From Solirubrobacter pauli (GTDB lineage: Bacteria > Actinomycetota > Thermoleophilia > Solirubrobacterales > Solirubrobacteraceae): DNA of 64,000 nucleotides. Below the pieces are notes generated by a model that ran no database searches, was not told the origin of the DNA, and saw nothing but the letters and a program-made list of their open reading frames with translations. A program made the translations under genes and the position numbers. The stretch covers positions 186,001-250,000 of the forward strand of contig NZ_RBIL01000001.1 in NCBI RefSeq assembly GCF_003633755.1. Direction: 5' to 3'. Every line of letters starts with the position of its first letter. Within the stretch, counting starts at the first letter, position 1. Below are positions 16,747 to 23,462 of this stretch, one piece after another.

Positions 16747-17887
16747 CGAACGGGTCCGAGAAGCGCTTGTCGGTCAGGACCTTCCTGTCCGTCAGCGCTT
16801 TGAGGAACGCGACGAGATCGGCCTTGTCGCCCGGGCCGAGCTCGATCTGCGAGATGAGCGGGTCCTTGTAGGGGTTCGCGCGCCCGTCGCCGGCGTTCGG
16901 GCCGTCGGCGATCACGCGCCCGCCGCCGGCGTAGTGCTCGACGGCGGCCTCGAGCGTCGGCACGGACCCGTCGTGCATGTAGGGCGCGGTCACGGCGACG
17001 TTGCGCAGCGACGGCGCCTTGAACGCGCCCATGTCCTTCGGGTCCGAGCTGAGCTCGAAGACGCCGCGGTTGGGCTCGGGGAACGCGCCGGTGCCGCCGA
17101 GGTTGTAGAGGCCGGTGTTGTGGAACAGCGGCCTCTCCTTCGGTGACCCCTTGTAGGTGACCTGGTCGTTGAAGATGAACGAGCCGTGGCAGTGGTGGCA
17201 CTCGGCGCGCTCGCCCATGAACAGCTCCATGCCGCGCTGCTCGGCCGGGGTGAGCTTGACCTTGCCCTGCAGGTAGCGGTCGTAGCGCGAGTCGGCGGAC
17301 ACGAGGCTGCGCTGGAAGGCGGCGATCGAGCGGATGATCGTCGTCCACGAGATCGGCCGCTTGGACCCCGGGAACGCCTTCGCGAACCGGGCCTTGTACC
17401 AGCGGTCCTTGGTGATCCGGCGCAGCACCTCGTCGCGGTTGGCGTCGGTGACGCCCATCTCGACCGGGTCGGCGCTGAACAGCGGCACCTCCATCTGCCG
17501 CTCGAGCGAGACGAGCGCCGGGTTGGCCCACGTGAGCGTCGAGTTGTAGACGACGTTGATCAGCGACTGCGCGCCGCGCGGGTGCACCTGGCCGGTGGAG
17601 CCGACGGCCTGCGCCTTGCCGTCCGTGAACGCCAGCTCCTGCCGGTGGCAGCTGCCGCACGACTGCGTGCCGTTGCCCGACAGGCGCACGTCGTAGAAGA
17701 GCCGCCGGCCGACCGCGACCTTCGCGTCGCTCATCGGGTTGCCCTTGGGCACGTTCGGCCTCGGGAAGCCCTGCGGCAGCTCCCACTTGTACTCGCGCGG
17801 CGCCGACGCGGACGCCATCGTCTGCACGACCACCGCCGCCAGGACGATGGTCGCCAGCACCAGCAGCCGGCGCCGCGCGGAGCTCAT
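16721..17887 (-). CDS. MbnH-type di-haem enzyme (cytochrome c peroxidase-like, partner of MbnP)
   Basis: 388 residues with an N-terminal signal/anchor helix and two c-type haem sites, CGSCH (Cys77, Cys80, His81) and CHHCH (Cys230, Cys233, His234). These sit in the bacterial di-haem peroxidase fold; the segment APYMHDGSVPTLEAAVEHY is typical. MbnH-family enzymes oxidise a tryptophan of the partner MbnP to kynurenine, creating a copper site. The ATG overlaps the stop of the MbnP gene by 4 bp (ATGA), which strongly supports the pairing. It acts outside the membrane. Confidence 0.88.
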   Translation of the reverse strand: MSSARRRLLVLATIVLAAVVVQTMASASAPREYKWELPQGFPRPNVPKGNPMSDAKVAVGRRLFYDVRLSGNGTQSCGSCHRQELAFTDGKAQAVGSTGQVHPRGAQSLINVVYNSTLTWANPALVSLERQMEVPLFSADPVEMGVTDANRDEVLRRITKDRWYKARFAKAFPGSKRPISWTTIIRSIAAFQRSLVSADSRYDRYLQGKVKLTPAEQRGMELFMGERAECHHCHGSFIFNDQVTYKGSPKERPLFHNTGLYNLGGTGAFPEPNRGVFELSSDPKDMGAFKAPSLRNVAVTAPYMHDGSVPTLEAAVEHYAGGGRVIADGPNAGDGRANPYKDPLISQIELGPGDKADLVAFLKALTDRKVLTDKRFSDPFATRGTGGR

Positions 17888-18744
17888 CGGCCGATCGCCT
17901 TGAAGACGGTCTGCGTGCCCTTGAGGCCGAAGGCGGCGAAGACGCCGGCGCACTCCGGGTCGGTCGGCGCCGACATGCAACCCGGAGCGTTGCCACCGTT
18001 GACGGTGACGTCGCTGCCGGCGACCATCGCCTTCACGTCGACCGCCACCTGCTGCTTGGCCGGGTTGAACTTCTTCAGGCGGATCGCGGGACGGTTGGGG
18101 GCGGTGCAGCTGACGGTCTGGCCGGTCGCCGGGTTACCGGTGCAACCGGCGCTGCCGAGGTGGACGAAGAACGTCTTCGCCTTCCACGTGCCGGCCGCTC
18201 CGCCCGGGTCGGTGAGCTCGATCTTGGTGAACTTGCGCCCGCCCTGCCAGGACCACGCCATCGCGGCGCTGTTGAGCGGCGCGGGCGTCGCCGGGGCGTC
18301 CGTGTGGTTGAGCGCGAACGGCACGCCGACCGTCCAGCGCGCGCCCACGTACCGGCCCGCGGGTGCCGTGCCGCGGACCACCGCGTTCATGCCGGGCGTG
18401 CCGTCGACCGCGCAGCTGCCGGTGCCGTTCTCGAGGTCGATGAGCGTCACGCCGATCCCGCCACGGGTCACGCGGTAGGTCGAGTTGGCGCCCAGCTTCA
18501 CCGGCACGGCCTTGCCGGCGCGCGTGATCAGCTTGACCTCGGAGACGAAGAAGCGCAGGTCCTGCAGCTGCGCCGGTTGGGCGGTGGTGCCGAGCCCTTC
18601 GATCGGCGTACCACACGCCACGGGCTGGTCACCCGCCACCGCGGTGAAGCGGATGTCGACCTTCTGGTCCTTGGCGGCGGCGGGCGCCGCAGCGACGAGG
18701 GCGATGCCGAGCGCGAGCGCGCTCGACCGTCCGAGATGCTTCAA
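17884..18744 (-). CDS. MbnP family protein (metallo-mystery pair, copper-binding partner of MbnH)
   Basis: 286 residues with a signal peptide ending near APAAAK. Visible family features are KVDIRFTAVAGDQPVACG (Cys44), LQDLRFFVSEVKL, GVPFALNH, the paired tryptophans in AAMAWSWQGGRKF (Trp164/166), FFVHLGSAGC (His195, Cys201) and further cysteines at 111, 213, 256 and 265. In this family a conserved Trp is converted to kynurenine by MbnH for copper binding; which Trp is modified here is inference. First gene of the pair, downstream of two unusually strong hairpins. Confidence 0.87.
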   Translation of the reverse strand: MKHLGRSSALALGIALVAAAPAAAKDQKVDIRFTAVAGDQPVACGTPIEGLGTTAQPAQLQDLRFFVSEVKLITRAGKAVPVKLGANSTYRVTRGGIGVTLIDLENGTGSCAVDGTPGMNAVVRGTAPAGRYVGARWTVGVPFALNHTDAPATPAPLNSAAMAWSWQGGRKFTKIELTDPGGAAGTWKAKTFFVHLGSAGCTGNPATGQTVSCTAPNRPAIRLKKFNPAKQQVAVDVKAMVAGSDVTVNGGNAPGCMSAPTDPECAGVFAAFGLKGTQTVFKAIGR

Positions 18745-18786
18745 GTCGTCTCCTCGAGACAGAGTGGATGAAATGCCGAAAGGCGC

Positions 18787-18888
18787 GACGGGCGCGGGTG
18801 CTCCGCGACGGGGAGAGATGGGGTCCGTCGCGGAGCACGCGCCCGTCAGGTACCGCCGGAGAGGGATGAGGGCCCGTGGCGGCGGTAC
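18787..18888 (-). repeat. Two strong tandem hairpins upstream of mbnP
   Basis: The first hairpin is 23 bp with a single 2-nt bulge (arms 18787-18811 and 18825-18847) and a 13-nt loop. The second is a perfect 9-bp stem GTACCGCCG/CGGCGGTAC (18850-18858 and 18880-18888). They lie between the small membrane-protein gene (stop 18934) and mbnP (start 18744) on the minus strand. They could be a terminator pair, an mRNA stabiliser or an attenuator. Confidence 0.6.
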
Positions 18889-18933
18889 GGCTCTCGCGGG
18901 TCGTCTAGCGCGCCGACGGGCGGCGCTGGACGA

Positions 18934-19215
18934 TCACGCGGCGAAGATCGGAGGCCCGCGGAACGTCCGCGGGGTGCGGGCCAGCAGTGACCGGACGCCG
19001 TCGGGGCGTGTGGGCCGCCAGCGCCTGGCCGGTGCCCGGCGGGCACGAGGCCGCTCGCGGCGGGCGAGGATGCGCTCCTCCCCCACGTACCGGCCGGCGG
19101 ACAGCAGCGCGAGGATCGCCAGCACCGGCAGCGCGAACAGCGCAGCCGTCACGCTCACCGCCAGCAGGGCGACGAGCAGGGCTCCAAGGACGATGTGCGC
19201 ACGGCGGGACCGCAT
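18934..19215 (-). CDS. Small membrane protein with R-x-VGE-x-x-I motif (paralogue 2)
   Basis: 93 residues: a long hydrophobic stretch likely forming two close helices (HIVLGALLVALLAVSVTAAL and LPVLAILALLSAG), then RYVGEERILARRERPR, a basic tail and FRGPPIFAA. The motif and the RGPP ending match the protein at 15767. ATG 19215 has a GAAAGG ribosome site. It lies upstream of mbnP/mbnH on the same strand but is separated from them by strong hairpins. Function unknown. Confidence 0.7.
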   Translation of the reverse strand: MRSRRAHIVLGALLVALLAVSVTAALFALPVLAILALLSAGRYVGEERILARRERPRARRAPARRWRPTRPDGVRSLLARTPRTFRGPPIFAA

Positions 19216-19335
19216 GACCTTTCACAGCCTTAGCGCACTTCCAGCGACCCCGTCAAGCACGAATTTCCCCGCTGAGCAGGGAAAACGGCACGCCGCGACC
19301 AGCCGCCCGCGCCGCTCGTCGAAATCGCCCGGATG

Positions 19336-19650
19336 TCAGGCGCGAACGGGCGGCGGACGCATCGCCAGCGCCGCCGCGAGGTCGCGGCCGACGGGCCGCC
19401 GGACCAGCGCGAGACGCGGCCGCCGGGCGGAGCTCGCCCGTCGTGCCGTGCGCGCGACGAACCGCGCGCGCAGCCGGTCGATCAGCGCTTCACCGGGGCG
19501 GACGCCCACGGTGAGCAGCGTGAGCAGCGCGACGGCCGGCGCGAACGCCAGCATCAGCCCAGGGTCGGCCAGCCCGGTGAGGGCGAACAGCAGCACGAGC
19601 GCGGCGAAGGCCACGATGGTGCCGCGCGGCATGACCACAGCGCGCTGCAT
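19336..19650 (-). CDS. Small membrane protein, divergent paralogue 3
   Basis: About 104 residues from ATG 19650 (a TTG at 19692 is possible). Two hydrophobic segments (TIVAFAALVLLFALTGLADP and LAFAPAVALLTLLTVG) are followed by VRPGEALIDRLRAR and a basic tail, the same order as the two proteins flanking the copper genes. A TATTAC -10-like hexamer lies 15 nt before the ATG and there is no ribosome site, so the mRNA may have a very short leader. Function unknown. Confidence 0.55.
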   Translation of the reverse strand: MQRAVVMPRGTIVAFAALVLLFALTGLADPGLMLAFAPAVALLTLLTVGVRPGEALIDRLRARFVARTARRASSARRPRLALVRRPVGRDLAAALAMRPPPVRA

Positions 19651-19706
19651 GAGAACGGAGGGAGTAATACCGGTTCGGGCGCCGCTGCGCAATCAGCGGC
19701 GCCGCG

Positions 19707-20357
19707 CTACGGCAGGATGTCGAGGAGGCGGGCTTCGTAGCGCCCGTTGGCCTCCTCGATCTCACCCTCGACGTGCAGCCGCGCCGGCCCGTCGTCCGTC
19801 CACAGCTCGAGGAAGAACGCCCAGCCCGGAGCCTCGGCGTCCTCGGACTTCGTGATCGCCTCGACGCGGTAGATCTCGCGCGGCGGAAGGACCAGCGCCT
19901 CCGGGACGTCCTCCTCCAGCCGCCGGCGCAGGTCGTCCTCCTCGAGCAGCTCGCCGGACAGCTCGCGCAGCTCCTCGTAGTCGCCGTCGACGACGTACTC
20001 GACCAGGTCCTCGAGCACCTTCTGCATGCCCTCCGGCAGCGGCTCGAGCGCGGGCGGAAGCGACTCCAACCTCGGCAGCACGTAGTCCGGCGTCAGCCTC
20101 AGCCGGTTGTAGAAGTAGTCCTCGCACGCGGCGCGCGCCTGGCGGCGGATGCCCTTGGTGATCCCGGCCGCGCCGAGCGCGAAGAAGCCCGCGTCGATCG
20201 CGTCCTCGAGCGTCTCGTGGCGGCGTGTCAGCTGCGCCGTGACCACGCGCCCGTGCTCGGTCTCCGTCGCCACCGAGGCTCCGTCCAGGAGCATCGAGGG
20301 CGTCTCGTGGCGGTCGTAGCCGGGAACGGCCCGGACCGCGCTGTGCATGACGATCAA
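19707..20357 (-). CDS. Conserved-looking hypothetical protein
   Basis: 216 residues from TTG 20357, chosen because GGGAG lies 5 nt upstream; a GTG 12 nt earlier is an alternative. Soluble. Helical centre with acidic repeats (LPEGMQKVLEDLVEYVVDGD, YEELRELSGELLEEDDLRRR). The strand-rich C-terminal domain (AFFLELWTDDGPARLHVEGE) resembles a small NTF2- or cystatin-like fold, but I cannot name a family. Confidence 0.65.
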   Translation of the reverse strand: MIVMHSAVRAVPGYDRHETPSMLLDGASVATETEHGRVVTAQLTRRHETLEDAIDAGFFALGAAGITKGIRRQARAACEDYFYNRLRLTPDYVLPRLESLPPALEPLPEGMQKVLEDLVEYVVDGDYEELRELSGELLEEDDLRRRLEEDVPEALVLPPREIYRVEAITKSEDAEAPGWAFFLELWTDDGPARLHVEGEIEEANGRYEARLLDILP

Positions 20358-20463
20358 GTGATCTCCCACACACGAGCATCCTACGAACGCCGCACGCGCC
20401 GGATCACTCGCTACTCTGGTCTACGTCAGCTAGCGAAGGCAACCCGAGGGCGAGACCTCTTTT

Positions 20464-20569
20464 AGACGTCCCCTTTCCAGCGAAAGCCGCCTGATCTGCT
20501 GATGGCCGAGAGTCCACCTACGGGTGGGCTTTCCGCGTTTAAGGGGTCCGGGTAATCCCTGAGACGTCT
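20464..20569. ncRNA. Candidate structured RNA element, class unknown
   Basis: A nested multi-helix fold can be drawn: AGACGT/ACGTCT (20464-20469 with 20564-20569), CCCCTT/AAGGGG (20470-20475 with 20541-20546) and GCG+AAAGCC/GGCTTT+CGC (20480-20488 with 20527-20536). Two small hairpins complete it: CACC-UACG-type (20515-20526) and GGG-TAAT-CCC (20550-20559). It lies 15 nt before a peptidoglycan-binding-domain ORF on the plus strand and ~100 nt upstream of the minus-strand gene, so its strand is unresolved. I could not match it to a known riboswitch. Confidence 0.4.
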
Positions 20570-20583
20570 CGGGGCAAGTCCCA

Positions 20584-20937
20584 ATGGACGCGGCGGCCCC
20601 GAAGGACGACGATGGATGCATAACGATGCACCTGTCTCGCCCCCTCATCGCCCGCCCCCATCCGCTTCGGCTCCCGCGCGTGGGCGCGGGTGCCGTCGCC
20701 GCGCTCCGCGCCGTCGCCGTGCCCGGCTCCGTCCCCGGCGGTGCGCCCGCCCTGCACGCTCGCGTCGCCCAGGAGCGCCTCGCCGCCCACGGCTACCTGC
20801 CCGCCGAGGCGGTCACCGGTCGCTACGACCGCCGCACGCTCGACGCCATCGCTCGCTTCCAGGCCGCCTTCCTGCTCCCGGTCGACGGCCAGCTCGACGC
20901 CCGCACGGCGGACGCGCTGCTCAGCGACGTGAGCTGA
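20584..20937 (+). CDS. Peptidoglycan-binding domain protein
   Basis: Up to 117 residues. The last ~60 match the PG_binding_1 fold (VAQERLAAHGYLPAEAVTGR, then TLDAIARFQAAFLLPVDGQL and TADALLS). The N-terminal half is basic/hydrophobic without a textbook signal peptide; ATG 20626 (MHLSRPLIARPHPL) is a plausible alternative start. It follows the structured RNA candidate and precedes rsmD by 16 bp. It may act at the cell wall. Confidence 0.6.
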   Translation: MDAAAPKDDDGCITMHLSRPLIARPHPLRLPRVGAGAVAALRAVAVPGSVPGGAPALHARVAQERLAAHGYLPAEAVTGRYDRRTLDAIARFQAAFLLPVDGQLDARTADALLSDVS

Positions 20938-20953
20938 GTAGCGTGAATGGGCA

Positions 20954-21502
20954 ATGCGCGTGATCACCGGAACTGCTCGAGGCACGAAGCTGCGCCCGCC
21001 GTCGTCGGACGGCACGCGGCCGATCAGCGACCGTGGCAAGGAGGCGCTGTTCAGCATCCTCGGCCAGCGGATCCCGGCGAGCCGCTTCCTCGACCTGTTC
21101 GCCGGCACGGGCGGCGTCGGGATCGAGGCGCTCAGCCGCGGTGCCCTGAGCGCGACCTTCGTGGAGAACGGCGACGTCGCGCTGCGCGACCTGCGCTGGA
21201 ACCTCGAGCGCACCCGCCTGGACGACGCCGCGGTCGTCCTCGGCCAGGACGTCTTCCACTACCTCAAGCGACCGCCCGCCGACCCGTTCGACGTGATCTT
21301 CGTCGCGCCGCCGCAGTGGAAGGAGCTGTGGGAGCCGACGGTGCAGCTGATCGACGCCGCTCCGGCTTGGCTGGCCGAGGACGGGGTCGTGGTGGTGCAG
21401 ACCGACCCGAAGGAGATCCACGACCTCGAGCTCGAGCACCTGGAGCGGCGGGACGTGCGCCGCTACGGCGGGGTCGCCTTCGCCTTCTACACCTCTAGTT
21501 GA
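20954..21502 (+). CDS. rsmD: RsmD-type 16S rRNA (guanine966-N2)-methyltransferase with altered catalytic motif
   Basis: 182 residues. MRVITGTARGTKLRPPSSDG, RPISDRGKEALFSIL, the SAM-binding loop FLDLFAGTGGVGIEALSRGA and VENGDVALRDLRWNL all fit RsmD. The catalytic motif normally reads (D/N)PP(Y/F), but here it is FVAPPQ, so the key acidic/amide residue and the aromatic are both replaced. Length is normal. Either this lineage uses a modified active site or the protein is inactive or retasked. The stop overlaps the convergent GGDEF gene by 8 bp. Confidence 0.8.
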   Translation: MRVITGTARGTKLRPPSSDGTRPISDRGKEALFSILGQRIPASRFLDLFAGTGGVGIEALSRGALSATFVENGDVALRDLRWNLERTRLDDAAVVLGQDVFHYLKRPPADPFDVIFVAPPQWKELWEPTVQLIDAAPAWLAEDGVVVVQTDPKEIHDLELEHLERRDVRRYGGVAFAFYTSS

Positions 21503-22580
21503 GGGTGAGCTCTGACATCGCGACCACGCAGCGGTCGCGTCCGCCGCGCTTGGCGGTGTAGAGCGCGTCGTCGGCGCGGCGCATCGTCGCGTCGGCCGGT
21601 TCGCGGCCGTCCCAGACGGCGATGCCGGCGGACACGGTCTGATGGAACGGCGTCGCCTCGCGCAGGCGCTCGATCACGGCCTCGGCGTCACGGGCGCCGA
21701 GCAGCACGGCGAACTCCTCGCCGCCCACGCGCGCGACGCGGCCGTCGTCCCCGAGCGCGACGGTCCACACGGCGGCAGCCTCCGCGAGCAGCGCGTCGCC
21801 ACCGGCGTGGCCGTGCGAGTCGTTGTAGGTCTTGAAGTGGTCCAGGTCGAGCATCGCGATCGCGAACGGCTCGTCGCGCGCGACGCCGTCGGCGAGCCAC
21901 TCCGTCCAGGCGCGGCGGTTCGCGAGCCCGGTGAGCATGTCCGTGCTCGCGACCCGGTCGAGCTCGGCGAGCAGGTGGTCGCTCTCGCGCGCGAGCCGCT
22001 GCAGCTCGAGGCGCTGCTCCTCGCTGCGCGCGGCGTCGGCGCGGATGCGCTGCACGAGCCGCTGGATCGTGAGCCCCAGGACCGTGCCGACGACCGCGGT
22101 CACGGCGCCCTGGCGCATGCCCGCCAGCGGGTAGCCGGCGCCGCCGATCAGCAGCGGCGGGACGACGAAGAAGACGAGCACCGCGCCCAGCACGAGGATC
22201 AGGTGCGAGCGCCGGTGGTAGAGCGCGCACCAGACGACCGGCAGCAGCGTCAGCACGCTGATGCCGGCGGCGGCGCCGCCCGCCGCGTCACGCAAGAGCG
22301 CGACCGCGACGAGGAAGCCCAGCACCGGTACGACGCTCAACGTCCCCCAGAGCCGGCGCCACGGGAGGAGGTACACGGCCGCCACGCAGAGGGCGGTGAG
22401 CGCGACCGCGGCGGTGTACTCCGGCCAGCGCACCTCGGTCCCGATCGGGACGAGCGCGAAGGCGATCGCGGCCGCCGCGGCGAACGGCGCGCAGCGGCGC
22501 GCGAGCTCACGTCGGGAGGCGGCCGGGATCATGCGCCCGTTCTCGGCACGCGCGCCGTCGGACTTGAATCTGGTGCTCAA
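21495..22580 (-). CDS. Membrane GGDEF diguanylate cyclase
   Basis: About 361 residues from TTG 22580, which overlaps the upstream stop (TTGA); ATG 22532 is the alternative. Five to six hydrophobic helices fill residues ~25-165, then a short coiled coil (ARSEEQRLELQRLARESDHL) leads to a GGDEF domain: STDMLTGLANRRAW, FAIAMLDLDHFKTYNDSHGH and the active loop ARVGGEEFAVLL. No RxxD inhibitory site precedes the loop. It should make cyclic di-GMP in response to a membrane or envelope cue. Last gene of an apparent operon with the metallophosphoesterase and DUF916-like genes. Confidence 0.85.
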   Translation of the reverse strand: MSTRFKSDGARAENGRMIPAASRRELARRCAPFAAAAAIAFALVPIGTEVRWPEYTAAVALTALCVAAVYLLPWRRLWGTLSVVPVLGFLVAVALLRDAAGGAAAGISVLTLLPVVWCALYHRRSHLILVLGAVLVFFVVPPLLIGGAGYPLAGMRQGAVTAVVGTVLGLTIQRLVQRIRADAARSEEQRLELQRLARESDHLLAELDRVASTDMLTGLANRRAWTEWLADGVARDEPFAIAMLDLDHFKTYNDSHGHAGGDALLAEAAAVWTVALGDDGRVARVGGEEFAVLLGARDAEAVIERLREATPFHQTVSAGIAVWDGREPADATMRRADDALYTAKRGGRDRCVVAMSELTLN

Positions 22581-23458
22581 CGCAACTTGATCGTCCGCGT
22601 CGCAGGACGATGGCTGCGGCCGACGGCGGCTCGCGACCGGCGCCGCACCAGCACCACCGCGCCGGCGAGCACGACGAGCACGGCGAGGACCAGCAGCCAC
22701 GGCATGGCGATCGCGTGGCCGGTGCGCTTGACCGGCGGAAGCGGTGCGACCGAGCCGGCCGCGTCGGTCACGAGCGGGAGCAGCTCCACGATCGCCGACA
22801 GCCGGCCCGCGGGCGTGACGCCCGGCACGCGCGCCGTGCCCTTCCAGGTCCGGCCCGGTAGGAGCGCGGGCGTGTCGGGCAGCCGCCCGGAGCGCGTCGC
22901 CCAGCGGCCGAACGGTCCGGAGACCGAGACGGTCGGCTGCGCGGACAGGACGGCGTTGCCGGTGTTGCGGACGACGTAGGCCACGACGGCGTCGCCGCCG
23001 GAGTAGTCCACCTGGACGTCCTCGACGGCCAGGCTCGGCGTCAGCGGCCCGCCGACGCGCAGCCGCACCGGCACGGTGGCTTCGCTCCCGCCGCCGGTGG
23101 CGACGATGCCGCCCAGGCGGTCGCCGGGGTGGGCGTCCCGGGGCAGCGCCAGCGTGAACGGCACGTCGGCGGTGTCGCCGGCCGCGACGGTCACGGTCGT
23201 GCGGGACAGCGTGATGCCGTCGCTCGCGCGGAGGGTGAGCGCCAACGGCGCCGTGCCGTTGTTGAACACCGCGACGGCGTCGACCTGGGACCCGCCGGGG
23301 TTGAGCGTGTAGCGGAAGTCCTGCCGGCCGGAGCCGAAGCTCGTCTCGGCCGGGGCGACCGTCCAGTCCGCTGCCGCGGCCGGACGGGCGAAGAGCCCGA
23401 CCAGCCCCAACGTGAGCAGCAGAACACCGACGAAGGGGCTGATCGGGCGCAACGTCAT
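22577..23458 (-). CDS. DUF916-like (WxL-interacting protein family) membrane-anchored protein
   Basis: 293 residues: signal peptide; then a domain opening WTVAPAETSFGSGRQDFRYT with LNPGGSQVDAVAVFNNGTAP and VPFTLALPRDAHPGDRLGGI; then a second Ig-like domain (VVAYVVRNTGNAVLSAQPTV); then a C-terminal helix (MPWLLVLAVLVVLAGAVVLV) and an arginine-rich tail. This is the order seen in DUF916/WxIP proteins, which bind peptidoglycan and WxL-domain proteins. It starts 4 bp after the metallophosphoesterase stop. That protein ends in the WxL-like domain discussed in the findings, so this is a candidate wall receptor for that domain. Confidence 0.8.
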   Translation of the reverse strand: MTLRPISPFVGVLLLTLGLVGLFARPAAAADWTVAPAETSFGSGRQDFRYTLNPGGSQVDAVAVFNNGTAPLALTLRASDGITLSRTTVTVAAGDTADVPFTLALPRDAHPGDRLGGIVATGGGSEATVPVRLRVGGPLTPSLAVEDVQVDYSGGDAVVAYVVRNTGNAVLSAQPTVSVSGPFGRWATRSGRLPDTPALLPGRTWKGTARVPGVTPAGRLSAIVELLPLVTDAAGSVAPLPPVKRTGHAIAMPWLLVLAVLVVLAGAVVLVRRRSRAAVGRSHRPATRTIKLR

Positions 23459-23462
23459 GCTC

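Noticed and set aside
20540-20569. GGGTAAT and CTGAGA resemblance to a TPP riboswitch on the plus strand
   Set aside because: The blocks occur in the wrong order and the rest of the THI-box is missing.
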